A DNA stretch of 51,872 nt from the NCBI GenBank assembly GCA_946551795.1, contig CAMNRF010000007.1:1-51872 (forward strand), written 5' to 3'. Of the stretch, positions 8,439 to 16,981 are shown in pieces. Below the pieces are notes generated by a model, which had not been told where the DNA came from, ran no database searches, and saw nothing but the letters and a program-made list of their open reading frames with translations. Both the position numbers and the translations under genes were made by a program. This DNA comes from an uncultured Oscillibacter sp. (GTDB taxonomy: Bacteria; Bacillota; Clostridia; Oscillospirales; Oscillospiraceae). Within the stretch, counting starts at the first letter, position 1. Every line of letters starts with the position of its first letter.

Positions 8439-10368
8439 CGCCACGCTGTTTCTGAAAAACCTGGCCCGGTTCTGGCCGCTGTGGGGCGGGGCCTCCTTCA
8501 TCGGGGCGCTGTTTCCCCTGGCCATGCTGTCTGAGCTGCTGCGGCGCGGCAAGGTCATGATCGCCGAGACGGCGCTGGAGATGACAAACGGCTATTACAG
8601 CGTGCTGTGCGGCGTCGTGCCCATCGTCTGCCTGTTGTACGCCGTTCTCTGCGCCCTGGCGGTGTGGAGCTACCTGTACAACGCCCGCAGCGTGGGACTG
8701 ACGCACATCCTGCCCATCCGGCGGGAGGGGCTGTTCGTCACAAATTTTCTCTCGGGATACGCCATGGTGCTGATCCCCTTCGCCGTCACCGGGGCGCTGT
8801 GTGTCCTGATCACGGCGGCCTTCGGCCTCTTCGAGCCGGCGGGGGTGCTGGTGACCATTCTGGGGGTGCTGGGGGAGAGCTTTTTCTACTTCTCCAGCGC
8901 CACGCTGGCGGCCTTCATCACCGGCAACGTCTTCGCCATGCCGGCCCTCTACCTCCTGCTGCACTTTCTGGAGGCCATTCTGGACCTGCTCCTGTCCAAT
9001 TTCGCCACTGGGTTCATCTTCGGGTTCAGCACGGACTACACCGGCTTTCTGGAGTTCCTCTCCCCCACGGTGTACCTGATCCGAAACGTGAACAGCGTCT
9101 CGGAGTACCGGCCGGTGAGCGACTATGCCGGGATGTATACGCGGCAGGAGCTGGTCTCCGTCCACCTGGAGAACCCCTGGGTCATCGCCCTGTACGCCCT
9201 GGCGGGCGCGGCGCTGCTGGCCTTCGCCTTCGCCCTGTACCGCCGCCGCCAAAGCGAGCGGGCCGGGGACGTGGTGGCCGTGGGCTGGATGCGGCCCTTC
9301 TTCCGGTACGGACTGGCGGGCCTGGCGGCGCTGCTGGGGGGCCAGCTGATCTACAGCCTCTTCTGGGACGACCGGTATTTTAAGGTCGTGCCCCTGGCGG
9401 TGTGCATGCTGGTGGCCGGAGTCATCGGGTACTACGCCGCCTCCATGCTGCTGGCCAAAACCCTGCGGGTGTTCCGCGGGAGCTGGCGCGGCCTTGTTCT
9501 GGTGGCGGCGGGCATCGTGGTGGTCTGCGGCTGCCTGCGGCTGGACCTCTTCCGGGCGGCGGACCGGGTGCCAGAGATCAACCAGGTCCAAAAAGTGGAG
9601 CTCTACGTGGACAGCAATACCTACGTCTTCTACCCCGGGGAGGAGGACGAACTGCTGGAGCGGGTGCGGGCCCTCCACGCCGCCATCGCCGCGGACCGGG
9701 ACTATATTCAGGCCTTTGACCGGGAGGCTCGCACCGCCGAACTTGATATAGCCGCCCCGATTCATTCATATTATGCCACCTTTACCTACACCACCCGCGG
9801 CGGACAGACGGTGCGGCGGTCCTACCAGCTGCCCCTGACCCGGGAGCGGCTGGGCCAGTCCGGCACCTATGACAACCTGCTGGACAGCCTGATCAACAGC
9901 CAGGAGATGCGCCTCAAGCGCCTCCACGCCTCCGGCGACGGCTACAAGCCCACCGGCGGCAGCATCTACTTCAACAAGCGGGGCGAGGGCTGCGAGCTCA
10001 GTGACCGGGAGGCCGCCGCCATTCTGGAGGCCGTCACCCGGGACGCCCAGGCGGGCCGCTGGGGCCATGTGGACTGGCTGAGCACCAAGGCCTGGAACAG
10101 CGGAACCTACGCCCTGCAGCTGAGCCTGGAGTTCTCCAGGGAGAGCGATCAGGGCTGGGACTGGATCGACATCGCCGTGCGGCCGGAGATGACCGCCACC
10201 ACCGCCTGCCTGCTGGAGCTGGGCCTGGCGCGGAACGAGGACCTGGTGACCCAGGGGGAGCTGTACCCGGAGGAGTACGAGGACGCGGCCTACCCCGCCC
10301 CGGCGGCGGAGGTGGTCTACCCGGATACCGCCTTCCACGCCGCCGTGGTCACGGGGGTTGTCGGCTGA
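8413..10368 (+). CDS. ABC transporter permease with large C-terminal extracytoplasmic domain
   Basis: A 651-residue membrane protein. The N-terminal portion (about 1-380) has six or more hydrophobic helices in the arrangement of ABC-2-like permeases. The C-terminal portion (about 385-650) is hydrophilic, with no obvious helices, and probably faces outward after the helix at roughly 360-380. ATG 8413 follows GGGAGG at 8 bases; an upstream in-frame GTG at 8404 overlaps that ribosome site. It is the partner of the ATPase with which it overlaps. The substrate is unknown. Confidence 0.8.
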   Translation: MRSKTSYFNATLFLKNLARFWPLWGGASFIGALFPLAMLSELLRRGKVMIAETALEMTNGYYSVLCGVVPIVCLLYAVLCALAVWSYLYNARSVGLTHILPIRREGLFVTNFLSGYAMVLIPFAVTGALCVLITAAFGLFEPAGVLVTILGVLGESFFYFSSATLAAFITGNVFAMPALYLLLHFLEAILDLLLSNFATGFIFGFSTDYTGFLEFLSPTVYLIRNVNSVSEYRPVSDYAGMYTRQELVSVHLENPWVIALYALAGAALLAFAFALYRRRQSERAGDVVAVGWMRPFFRYGLAGLAALLGGQLIYSLFWDDRYFKVVPLAVCMLVAGVIGYYAASMLLAKTLRVFRGSWRGLVLVAAGIVVVCGCLRLDLFRAADRVPEINQVQKVELYVDSNTYVFYPGEEDELLERVRALHAAIAADRDYIQAFDREARTAELDIAAPIHSYYATFTYTTRGGQTVRRSYQLPLTRERLGQSGTYDNLLDSLINSQEMRLKRLHASGDGYKPTGGSIYFNKRGEGCELSDREAAAILEAVTRDAQAGRWGHVDWLSTKAWNSGTYALQLSLEFSRESDQGWDWIDIAVRPEMTATTACLLELGLARNEDLVTQGELYPEEYEDAAYPAPAAEVVYPDTAFHAAVVTGVVG

Positions 10369-10371
10369 GCC

Positions 10372-11052
10372 ATGGACCGTTACAGAAAGAGGAGGCTGAA
10401 CCCCCGGTTTGTGATCCTCTGCGCCATTCTGGCGGCGCTGACCCTGGCGGTCATCGCGGCGGGGATCTCCAGGCTGCTGGGAGGCGGGGCGCCCCCGGCG
10501 GAGGACGTGCCGGTGCCGGACTATGTGGAGAGGGACTACCTGTCGGTGAACGAGTGGTCCCGCCCCGGGGAGGCGCTGAAAAAAATCAGGGGTGTGGTGA
10601 TCCACTATGTGGGCAACCCCGGCACCACGGCCCGGGCCAACCGGAACTACTTTGAGTCCCTCTCCGACGGGAAGCTGGCCACTTACGCCTCCAGCCACTT
10701 TGTCATCGGGCTGGAGGGGGAGGTGATCCAGTGCGTCCCCCTGACGGAGATCGCCTACGCCTCCAACAGCCGCAACGAGGACACGGTGTCCATCGAGGTC
10801 TGCCACCCGGACGAGACCGGGGTGTTCAACGACGCGGCCTACGGCCGATGCGTGGAGCTGACGGCCTGGCTGTGCCGGGAGTTCCACTTGAAGCCGGAGG
10901 AGGACGTCATCCGCCACTACGACGTGACGGGGAAGCTGTGTCCGCTGTACTACGTGGAGGACCCGGCGGCCTGGGACGCCTTTTTGGAGGACGTGGCGGC
11001 GGAGGTGGAGGCCCTGGAGGCCGCGGAAGCGGACGCCGCGAAAAATTCCTGA
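10372..11052 (+). CDS. Membrane-anchored N-acetylmuramoyl-L-alanine amidase (amidase_2/PGRP type)
   Basis: The 226-residue product has an N-terminal transmembrane anchor (about 13-35). The amidase_2 fold follows: GVVIHYVGNPG with zinc-ligand candidate His78, SSHFVIGLEGEVIQCVPLTEIAYAS, SIEVCH, and HYDVTGKLCP with a second zinc histidine near residue 183 followed by a cysteine. Such enzymes cleave the amide between MurNAc and L-Ala in peptidoglycan. The gene begins 3 bp after the permease stop and is the last member of the operon, hinting that the exporter system is linked to wall remodelling. Confidence 0.88.
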   Translation: MDRYRKRRLNPRFVILCAILAALTLAVIAAGISRLLGGGAPPAEDVPVPDYVERDYLSVNEWSRPGEALKKIRGVVIHYVGNPGTTARANRNYFESLSDGKLATYASSHFVIGLEGEVIQCVPLTEIAYASNSRNEDTVSIEVCHPDETGVFNDAAYGRCVELTAWLCREFHLKPEEDVIRHYDVTGKLCPLYYVEDPAAWDAFLEDVAAEVEALEAAEADAAKNS

Positions 11053-11163
11053 AAAATTTTTGGGAAAATGTGAAACAAAAGGGCCCTCTTTTTCGTCTTA
11101 TAGTATAGAGGGGCTGTACAGCGGGGAGGCTGTGCGAAAATCTGAGAAGGGAGCCTTCTGAAT

Positions 11164-11334
11164 ATGGAACAAACAGGGAACACGGAAAATCTGTGGCGGG
11201 TGTGGGTGGACAACCACCGGCGGATTGTCTCCTTCCACGAGGAGGAGGGCTGCCAGCTCATAGAGTTCCGCAGCCGGGAGCTGTTCTGGAGCTGCGTGGA
11301 GCAGTACACCGGAAGACAATACCGGTATCAGTAA
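11164..11334 (+). CDS. Small 56-residue protein of unknown function
   Basis: ATG 11164 opens a 56-codon frame encoding a charged, aromatic-rich protein: starts MEQTGNTENLWRVWVDNHRR, then FHEEEGCQLIEFRSRELFW, and ends RQYRYQ. GGGAG lies 10 bases upstream. Composition (balanced charge, several Trp/Phe, a core VSFHEEEGCQLIEF strand) looks like a folded small protein rather than random sequence. I do not recognise the family. It is the last gene before the ICE boundary signals. Confidence 0.55.
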   Translation: MEQTGNTENLWRVWVDNHRRIVSFHEEEGCQLIEFRSRELFWSCVEQYTGRQYRYQ

Positions 11335-11358
11335 AACGGGAGGGACCGCGAATGGGTG

Positions 11359-11401
11359 TGCCTGATAAAGAATGACGCGCAAAACCCAAAAATATCAGGC
11401 A
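11359..11401. repeat. 9-bp inverted repeat near the left end of the ICE
   Basis: TGCCTGATA (11359-11367) and TATCAGGCA (11393-11401) are perfect reverse complements separated by 25 bp. They lie where high-GC chromosomal sequence gives way to the ICE replication gene. They could belong to an attachment region. No matching copy was found at the right side, so this is only a candidate. Confidence 0.3.
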
Positions 11402-11447
11402 GTCACCGCAAAATGAAGCCAATGTGACACAAATTAACACCCGAGAG

Positions 11448-11480
11448 AAAGCACGATTGAAAAATCGTGCTTTTTCTTTT
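11448..11480 (+). terminator. Rho-independent terminator upstream of the ICE rep gene
   Basis: AAAGCACGATT (11448-11458) pairs with AATCGTGCTTT (11463-11473) across a GAAA tetraloop and is followed by TTCTTTT. It would insulate the ICE replication gene from chromosomal readthrough, or act as an attenuator 20 bp before the rep ribosome site. Confidence 0.7.
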
Positions 11481-11501
11481 GCCCAAAAGGAGGCCCTGAC
11501 C

Positions 11502-12449
11502 ATGCCGGAAATCATATTGTCAGATTATTTCTACGGCGATGAATCGGAGGAATTTGTCTATTTCAAAATCCCCCGCCAGTTGATCACGAACCCGAAATTC
11601 AAGCACGTCTCCACGGACGCCAAGCTGCTGTATGGGATGCTGCTGGACCGCATGAGCCTGTCCGCCCGGAACGATTGGTATGACAGCGACACTTGGCGCG
11701 TCTATATCTACTACACCGTGGAGGAAATCTGCGAGGATATGACCTGCGGGCGGGACAAGGCCATGAAGCTGCTGGCCGAGCTGGACACGAAGAAGGGCGT
11801 CGGCCTGATCGAGCGGATCAAGCAGGGCCAGGGGAAACCCACGAAAATCTACGTCAAGCGGTTTACTACACGGACAGCGCCGCCCAAACCGGCCCCGCCT
11901 CCCCCGGAGCCTTTCGCGCCCATTTCACAGGTCGATTTTTCCAACGTGCAGAAGTCGGAAATTCCGACGCCAAGAGGTGGAAAAAATCGACGTGCAGCCG
12001 TCGAAAAAACCGACCCTAATTATACTAAAAGAAACCAGACAGAATTTATCCAGCCTGATCCATCCATCTCCCCCCGAAAGCCCCCAGCGGCGGGATTGGA
12101 GATAGATCGATACGAGCGAAGAAAAGAACTGAAAGCGAATATTGACTACGAGCGTTTGCGGAGGGAGTACCCCTACGATGACATAGACGACCTTCTGGAG
12201 CTGATGCTGGACACGGTATGCAGCACCGCCCCCGCCATACGGATCGGGGGCAGCGACATTCCCACGGAGGCGGTCAGAGCCCGTTTCCTCCAGCTTGACA
12301 GCGAGCACATCCAGTATGTGATCGACGCGCTGAAACAGACCACCACAAAAATCAATAACATCCGGGCCTATCTGTTGACGGCGCTCTACAACGCGCCGGT
12401 GACGATAGGCCCGTACTATTCCGCCGCTGTGCGGCATGACTTCCGCTGA
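11502..12449 (+). CDS. Replication initiator protein (RepA_N / DUF6017-type)
   Basis: A 315-residue protein. The N-terminal winged-helix segment is typical of RepA_N initiators: FVYFKIPRQLITNPKFKHVSTDAKLLYGMLLDRMSLSA, then a VEEICEDM...AMKLLAELD recognition region. A proline-rich linker (about 130-200) leads to a C-terminal helical domain (YERLRREYPYDDIDDLLELM and after), as in DUF6017 proteins of Clostridia ICEs. ATG 11502 has AGGAGG 8 bases upstream. It probably supports autonomous replication of the excised circular ICE. Three copies of the dispersed palindrome begin 4 bp after its stop. Confidence 0.82.
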   Translation: MPEIILSDYFYGDESEEFVYFKIPRQLITNPKFKHVSTDAKLLYGMLLDRMSLSARNDWYDSDTWRVYIYYTVEEICEDMTCGRDKAMKLLAELDTKKGVGLIERIKQGQGKPTKIYVKRFTTRTAPPKPAPPPPEPFAPISQVDFSNVQKSEIPTPRGGKNRRAAVEKTDPNYTKRNQTEFIQPDPSISPRKPPAAGLEIDRYERRKELKANIDYERLRREYPYDDIDDLLELMLDTVCSTAPAIRIGGSDIPTEAVRARFLQLDSEHIQYVIDALKQTTTKINNIRAYLLTALYNAPVTIGPYYSAAVRHDFR

Positions 12450-12452
12450 AAT

Positions 12453-12561
12453 GAATCCCACCGTGATACGCAATTCCGGGAGAAATAAATCCCAGGGTGA
12501 GACGCAAATCCGGCGGAAACACTTAACTTTCTGTTGAAAATCAAATCTCACGGTGAGACGC
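12453..12561. repeat. Three dispersed-palindrome sites upstream of the ParB-like gene
   Basis: Sites at 12453-12471, 12487-12505 and 12543-12561. Right arms are GTGATACGC, GTGAGACGC and GTGAGACGC; left arms are GAATCCCAC, AAATCCCAG and AAATCTCAC. They fill the 148-bp gap between the rep stop and the ParB-like start, the densest cluster together with that at 18870. Autoregulation by the ParB-like protein is one reading. Confidence 0.75.
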
Positions 12562-12597
12562 GATTTTTAGCAAATATATTTCAAAACGGAGGTATTT

Positions 12598-14904
12598 ATG
12601 GCAAACGAAAACAGCAGAGACCCCACGAACCCCAAGCTCCAGAGCATCCCCCTGACGAAGATCCACGATCTGCCCGGCATCCCCCTTGTCAGGCAGCCGG
12701 ACAAGAACTACGGCGGCCTCGTCACCAGCATCCAGTCCGGCGGCGTGAAGGAGCCTGTGATCCTTCGGCTCCGGGAGGACGGCGAGTACCAGCTTGTCAC
12801 CGGCTACCGGCGCAAGAGGGCCTGCGAGCTCATGAAGAGGCAGGACATTCCCGCCCTGGTCTATGAAATGAGTTTGCAGGAGGCCATCAAGTATCATGGA
12901 CTGGCAAACGGGAAGCCCACTCCTCCTATCCCCGGCAAGCTGGTGGAGCCTGGGACCGGGGGCAAAAAGGAGGAAAAGCCCGACATCAAGGAGACGGGAA
13001 AACCGACCACTGGCGAGAAGTCCAAGGAGGTCAAGCCGCCCGAGAGCTCCAAGGGCCCCGAGCCGCCCGAAGGCGAGAAGAAGGAGGCCCCGCCCCCCAA
13101 GAAGGAGAACAAGCCTGCCGCCCCTGTTACTGGCGAGAAGCCCAAGGAAGTCAAACCGCCCGAGGACTCCAAGGGTCCCGAGCTGCCCGAAGGCGAGAAG
13201 AAGGAGACCCCGCCCCCCAAGAAGGAGGACAAGCCTGCCGCCTCTGTCACTGGCGAGAAGCCCAAGGAAGCCAAGCCGTCCGAGGTCCCCAAGGGCCCCG
13301 AGCCGCCCGAAGGCGAGAAGAAGGAGGTCCCGCCCCCCAAGAAGGAGGACAAGCCCACCGCTCCCGTCACTGGAGAGAAGCCCAAGGAAGTCAAACCGCC
13401 CGAGGGCTCCAAGGGTCCCGAGCTGCCCGAAGGCGAGAAGAAGGAGACCCCGGTCCCCAAGACAGAGGACAAGTCCGCCGCTCCTGTCCCTGGCGAGAAG
13501 CCCAAGGAGGTCAAGCTCCCCGAGGGCCCCAAGGGCCCCGAGCCGCCCGCAGGTGAGAAGAAGGAGGCTCCGATCTCCAAAACGGAGGGCAAGCCCGCAG
13601 CTCCTGTCCCTGGTGAGAAGCCCAAGGAGGCCACCGTTACCGGCCCCGCCGCCAAGGGTCCCGCCGGGACTGCTATTTCCCAGGTGTTTGACGAACGCCT
13701 GACGCCCCCGGACGAGAAGGCCAAGCGGGATGTCCCCAGCCCCCAGGAGAACGAATCCTTCTTCATCCTCCTGCATCCCGCCTATCTGGAAAAATCCAAG
13801 TACAACACCATTTCCGTGGACACCAGGAGCGAGGACTATCTGGAGCTGAAAAAGTCCATTGAGCTGAACGGCGTGAAGGACCCCGTTCTCGCCCGGATCG
13901 GTGACGAGGGCACCCTGGAAATCCTCTCCGGCCAGCGCCGCCACCTGATCGCCACGGAGCTGAACTATCCTGTCCCCACCATCATCCAGAAAATATCCGA
14001 CGCTGACGCGAAAATCCTGGTGGCGGACGGCAACCTCCACCGGCCCCATATCTCCATGTTCGACCTCTCCCGCTCCCTGCGGATGAAGATGGAGGGCATG
14101 AAGCAGAAAGCGGGCCGGAAGAAGAAAGGGACCGTCAAGGCGGAGGAACTGGACAGCGATGAAAAGCTGGCCCAGGAGATGGGCATGAAGGTGAGCAAAC
14201 TTAACCGGATCATCCGTCTGTCCGAGGCCACCAAGGATGTATGCGACCGGGTGGACGACAATTCCCTGCCCCTGTCCATTGCTTCCGCCATCTCTTTCCT
14301 GAAACCGGAAAATCAGGATGAAGTCCTCCACCTGTCCGATTTGAGCTACAAGCTCACTACCGAGCGGATCGAGCGCATGAAAAAGGCGGAAAAGGCCGGA
14401 AAGCTGGATGAAAAGGCCATGCGGGAGATTCTGGAGGACAAAGACCTGGCTCCGAAGCACACCGTGCCGCCTCCGGCTCCCCAGCCGCCCGCGCCGCCGC
14501 CCACCCCGCCTGGCAGTCCCCCCGCGCCCCCGCCCATTCCTCCTTCCCCGGATGTGAAGCCGGAGCAGACGCCGGGCACGCCTGCGGTTCCCAAGGCTCC
14601 CGAGCCCAGCACACCGGGCCCCGCGCCCTCTGCAAATCCCCCCGCGCCGGAGAGCACGATCCCGCCCTCCGGTCCCACGAATCCCCCGGAGGAAAAGCCT
14701 CCCTTCAAGGGCGAGCAGGAACGGCCCGAATACACCAAGGTTATCCTGGCCGGGGACCGTCTGCGGAAATATTTCCCCGATGTGTCCATGACGCCCCGGG
14801 AGATCGAGGAAAGCGTCTATGACGCCCTGGAGGAACGCCGCCAGAGGCAGTTGAAGGCCCAGCAGAAGGACAGCATCTTCAAAAAGAACCCCATGAAGAA
14901 ATAA
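12598..14904 (+). CDS. ParB-like DNA-binding protein with two ParB domains and a repeat linker
   Basis: A 768-residue protein. A first ParB/sulfiredoxin-like domain is at about 15-100 (IPLTKIHDLPG, then GEYQLVTGYRRKRACELM). A low-complexity linker of five 40-residue repeats plus a partial copy spans about 138-355. A second ParB domain is at about 375-470 (VDTRSEDYLELKKSIELNGVKDPV, SGQRRHLIATEL), followed by a helix-turn-helix region (LAQEMGMKVSKLNRIIRLSE), a proline-rich stretch and a basic C-terminus. ParB/KorB proteins bind palindromic sites for partition or global repression. Lying directly behind three copies of the ICE palindrome, this is the best candidate to bind them (inference). No ParA is visible. 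Start ATG 12598 follows an AACGGAGG site. Confidence 0.8.
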   Translation: MANENSRDPTNPKLQSIPLTKIHDLPGIPLVRQPDKNYGGLVTSIQSGGVKEPVILRLREDGEYQLVTGYRRKRACELMKRQDIPALVYEMSLQEAIKYHGLANGKPTPPIPGKLVEPGTGGKKEEKPDIKETGKPTTGEKSKEVKPPESSKGPEPPEGEKKEAPPPKKENKPAAPVTGEKPKEVKPPEDSKGPELPEGEKKETPPPKKEDKPAASVTGEKPKEAKPSEVPKGPEPPEGEKKEVPPPKKEDKPTAPVTGEKPKEVKPPEGSKGPELPEGEKKETPVPKTEDKSAAPVPGEKPKEVKLPEGPKGPEPPAGEKKEAPISKTEGKPAAPVPGEKPKEATVTGPAAKGPAGTAISQVFDERLTPPDEKAKRDVPSPQENESFFILLHPAYLEKSKYNTISVDTRSEDYLELKKSIELNGVKDPVLARIGDEGTLEILSGQRRHLIATELNYPVPTIIQKISDADAKILVADGNLHRPHISMFDLSRSLRMKMEGMKQKAGRKKKGTVKAEELDSDEKLAQEMGMKVSKLNRIIRLSEATKDVCDRVDDNSLPLSIASAISFLKPENQDEVLHLSDLSYKLTTERIERMKKAEKAGKLDEKAMREILEDKDLAPKHTVPPPAPQPPAPPPTPPGSPPAPPPIPPSPDVKPEQTPGTPAVPKAPEPSTPGPAPSANPPAPESTIPPSGPTNPPEEKPPFKGEQERPEYTKVILAGDRLRKYFPDVSMTPREIEESVYDALEERRQRQLKAQQKDSIFKKNPMKK
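13009..13660 (+). repeat. 120-bp in-frame tandem repeats inside the ParB-like gene
   Basis: Units at 13009-13128, 13129-13248, 13249-13368, 13369-13488 and 13489-13608, plus a partial unit. Each encodes about 40 residues beginning [TP]GEKPKEVK and containing KGPE-PEGEKKE and P-PK-ED-K-AAPV. The units diverge by several substitutions. The peptide is highly charged and Pro-rich, so probably an extended flexible linker between the two ParB domains. Confidence 0.9.
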
Positions 14905-14907
14905 CGC

Positions 14908-15576
14908 ATGGAATTTGCCGCCAATATCGCCAACCTGGGCAAATACAGCGTCGGGGTTCTTGCCACCGCACAGCTATCCTTCCCCACCACCACGGAGCAG
15001 GTTCAATCTGTTCTGCGGGAGATCGGCGTGGACGGCCTGCGGTACGGAGAGATCATTGTCCTGGAATACTCCATCGGCATCAAGGGCCTCGCCGGAAAGC
15101 TGGGAGAGTTTGTCCCCATTGACGAATTGAACTACCTCGCCAGCCGGATCGCGGAGCTGACGCCGGAGGAAAGGGAGAAGTTCACCGCCGCCGTCAGCCA
15201 CGGGGAGTATGGGGACAATATGCAGGATTTGATTAACCTGACCTACAATCTGGACTGCTATGATTTTCTCCCGGACGTGCGGACGGAGGAAGAATACGGG
15301 CGCTGGCTGGTGGATCACCACCAGGAGTTCCGCTTGCCGGAGAAGGCCAGGCTGTACTTTGACTATGAATCCTATGGCGAGGACACCTGCATTAACGAGG
15401 GCGGGGACTTTTCGGAGCAGGGCTACATCTACAATAACCGGACACGGTTCCAGGAGGTTTACGATGGACAGCACGTCCCGGAAAAATACAGGGTGTTCCG
15501 CTATCCCCTGCAAACGAAAGTGAGGCCGTCGCGTTCCGGCAAGGGGCGGGACAGCCCTTCCCGCAAGCGCCCATGA
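14908..15576 (+). CDS. ArdA-like antirestriction protein
   Basis: A 222-residue acidic protein with ArdA-family features: a region reading IGVDGLRYGEIIVLEYSI, then IDELNYLASRIAEL (the ELNYLA motif is characteristic), and NLTYNLDCYDFLPDV. ArdA proteins mimic B-form DNA and block type I restriction enzymes, protecting incoming ICE DNA. The C-terminus becomes basic (SRSGKGRDSPSRKRP) where the gene runs into a terminator. It starts 3 bp after the ParB-like stop with only a weak ribosome site, suggesting translational coupling. Confidence 0.75.
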   Translation: MEFAANIANLGKYSVGVLATAQLSFPTTTEQVQSVLREIGVDGLRYGEIIVLEYSIGIKGLAGKLGEFVPIDELNYLASRIAELTPEEREKFTAAVSHGEYGDNMQDLINLTYNLDCYDFLPDVRTEEEYGRWLVDHHQEFRLPEKARLYFDYESYGEDTCINEGGDFSEQGYIYNNRTRFQEVYDGQHVPEKYRVFRYPLQTKVRPSRSGKGRDSPSRKRP

Positions 15577-15588
15577 GGGCGCTTTTTT
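15565..15588 (+). terminator. Rho-independent terminator overlapping the end of the ArdA-like gene
   Basis: AAGCGCCC (15565-15572), loop ATGA, GGGCGCTT (15577-15584), then a T-run. The stop codon of the ArdA-like gene lies inside the loop. Confidence 0.75.
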
Positions 15589-15618
15589 CATATCAAATTT
15601 TAACAAGGAGCTGATGCG

Positions 15619-16023
15619 TTGAACGTTTTAGTCGTGGAGCCGAGAATGGCGCCCTATGAAAAAGAAATCAACGGATTACTAAAAGAAATGCAGGCGATTG
15701 TGGGAGGACGAATCGCCACCACGGATTTACCCCAGGAGGGAGCTGTCATTGTCAGCAATGATGAAAGCATATGCCTGGGTATGGAGTTCAACAGAAAAAT
15801 TGACGATAAACGCGGCGGTGTTTTCGGCACGTTTTTTATCTGCGGGAACAGCGGGGATGACTTTTGCTCCCTCACTCCGGATCAGATGGACTATTTCAAA
15901 AAGAGATTCCATCAAGCCGAGGTCCTGCTTGCTGTCAACAATGGCAGGCCGGTCATTGCCAAGAGTGACCCGCTCAAACCGCCCGGCCAGGAGCCGCCCC
16001 GGCGTCCGCCTAAGACCCGGTGA
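15619..16023 (+). CDS. DUF3846-like ICE accessory protein
   Basis: A 134-residue protein beginning at TTG 15619 (AAGGAG eight bases upstream). The body MNVLVVEPRMAPYEKEI...MQAIVGGRI with a later ESICLGMEFNRK and GTFFICG segment matches the layout of DUF3846 proteins of phages and ICEs. The C-terminus is Pro/Arg-rich and probably disordered. Function is unknown. It is followed after 3 bp by the ArdC-like gene, so the two are likely translated together. Confidence 0.65.
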   Translation: MNVLVVEPRMAPYEKEINGLLKEMQAIVGGRIATTDLPQEGAVIVSNDESICLGMEFNRKIDDKRGGVFGTFFICGNSGDDFCSLTPDQMDYFKKRFHQAEVLLAVNNGRPVIAKSDPLKPPGQEPPRRPPKTR

Positions 16024-16026
16024 GCC

Positions 16027-16977
16027 ATGCCTCCGGTAACAGATGAACGGCTGGCGGAGCTGACGGGCCGCCTAGAAAGCGGCGTCAAGGAGCTGTACGC
16101 CAGCGGGCGTTATGCCGAGTACATCACCGCCATGTCCAAATTCCACCATTACAGTTTCGGGAACGCGCTGTTGATCCTGCTGCAATGCCCCACCGCCACC
16201 AGCGTGGCCGGGTACAACGACTGGAAGAAGAAATTCGGGCGGCAGGTCAAACGGCACGAGAAGGGCATCCAGATTCTTGCCCCTTGTCATTTCACATACC
16301 TCGTGGAGTACGAGAAGAAGGACCCGAATACCGGGCGGACCCTGTACGGCCCGGATGGCAAGCCTTTGACGGAGAAACGGCGGGAGAACGCCACCCGTTT
16401 CCGGGTTGCCACCGTGTTTGATGTGAGCCAGACGGAGGGCCGGGAGCTGCCCAGCCTTGTCTCCGAGTTGAGCGGGGAGGTTCCAGACTTTGAGAATGTA
16501 TACGCCCGCCTCACCGCCCTGTGCCCCCTTCCCGTGGAGCTGGGACCAGTCCCCGGAACGGCGAAGGGTTACGCCAGCTTTGCGGAAAACCGGGTGGTAG
16601 TCCGCTCCGGCATGAGCCAGGTACAGACCATCAAGACGCTGATCCATGAGACCGCCCACGCCAAGCTCCACGCCCCGGACTTCCTGTCGGAGAACCCCAA
16701 GCCAAGGCAGGAAAAGGAGGTGGAGGCAGAGAGCGTGGCCTATGTCGTCTGCCAGCACTTCGGCATCGACACTTCGGACTACTCCCTGGGCTATGTGGCT
16801 GGATGGAGCCGCGGGAAGGAGCTGACGGAGCTGAAAGCCTCTTTGAACGTGATCCATTCCACCGCCGGGGAGATCATCAGCGCCATCCAGCCGCCTCCGC
16901 CCGAGTTGACGAGGGACGAACCATCCCAGGAGCACCAGCGAAGAACCAGTTGTCGAAAATCCAGGAAAAGGAAGTGA
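16027..16977 (+). CDS. ArdC-like antirestriction protein with zinc-metallopeptidase domain
   Basis: The 316-residue protein has an N-terminal ssDNA-binding ArdC-type domain (about 10-140: FHHYSFGNALLILLQCP, GYNDWKKKFGRQVKRHEKGI). A zincin-like C-terminal domain has HETAHAKLH around residue 215, followed by EVEAESVAYVVCQHFGID, giving an HExxH plus downstream Glu arrangement. ArdC proteins protect transferred DNA from host restriction. It sits between DUF3846 and DUF3560 genes in a tight accessory operon. Codon use and GC match the ICE backbone. Confidence 0.82.
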   Translation: MPPVTDERLAELTGRLESGVKELYASGRYAEYITAMSKFHHYSFGNALLILLQCPTATSVAGYNDWKKKFGRQVKRHEKGIQILAPCHFTYLVEYEKKDPNTGRTLYGPDGKPLTEKRRENATRFRVATVFDVSQTEGRELPSLVSELSGEVPDFENVYARLTALCPLPVELGPVPGTAKGYASFAENRVVVRSGMSQVQTIKTLIHETAHAKLHAPDFLSENPKPRQEKEVEAESVAYVVCQHFGIDTSDYSLGYVAGWSRGKELTELKASLNVIHSTAGEIISAIQPPPPELTRDEPSQEHQRRTSCRKSRKRK

Positions 16978-16981
16978 TAGA

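Noticed and set aside
13009..13660. Tandem repeats considered as a CRISPR array
   Set aside because: Units are contiguous, 120 bp and in frame, with no unique spacers. They encode a protein linker.
12541..14460. Leu/Gly-rich 639-codon minus-strand frame with internal repeats
   Set aside because: Its repeats are the reverse reading of the 120-bp repeats of the ParB-like gene. No start signal.
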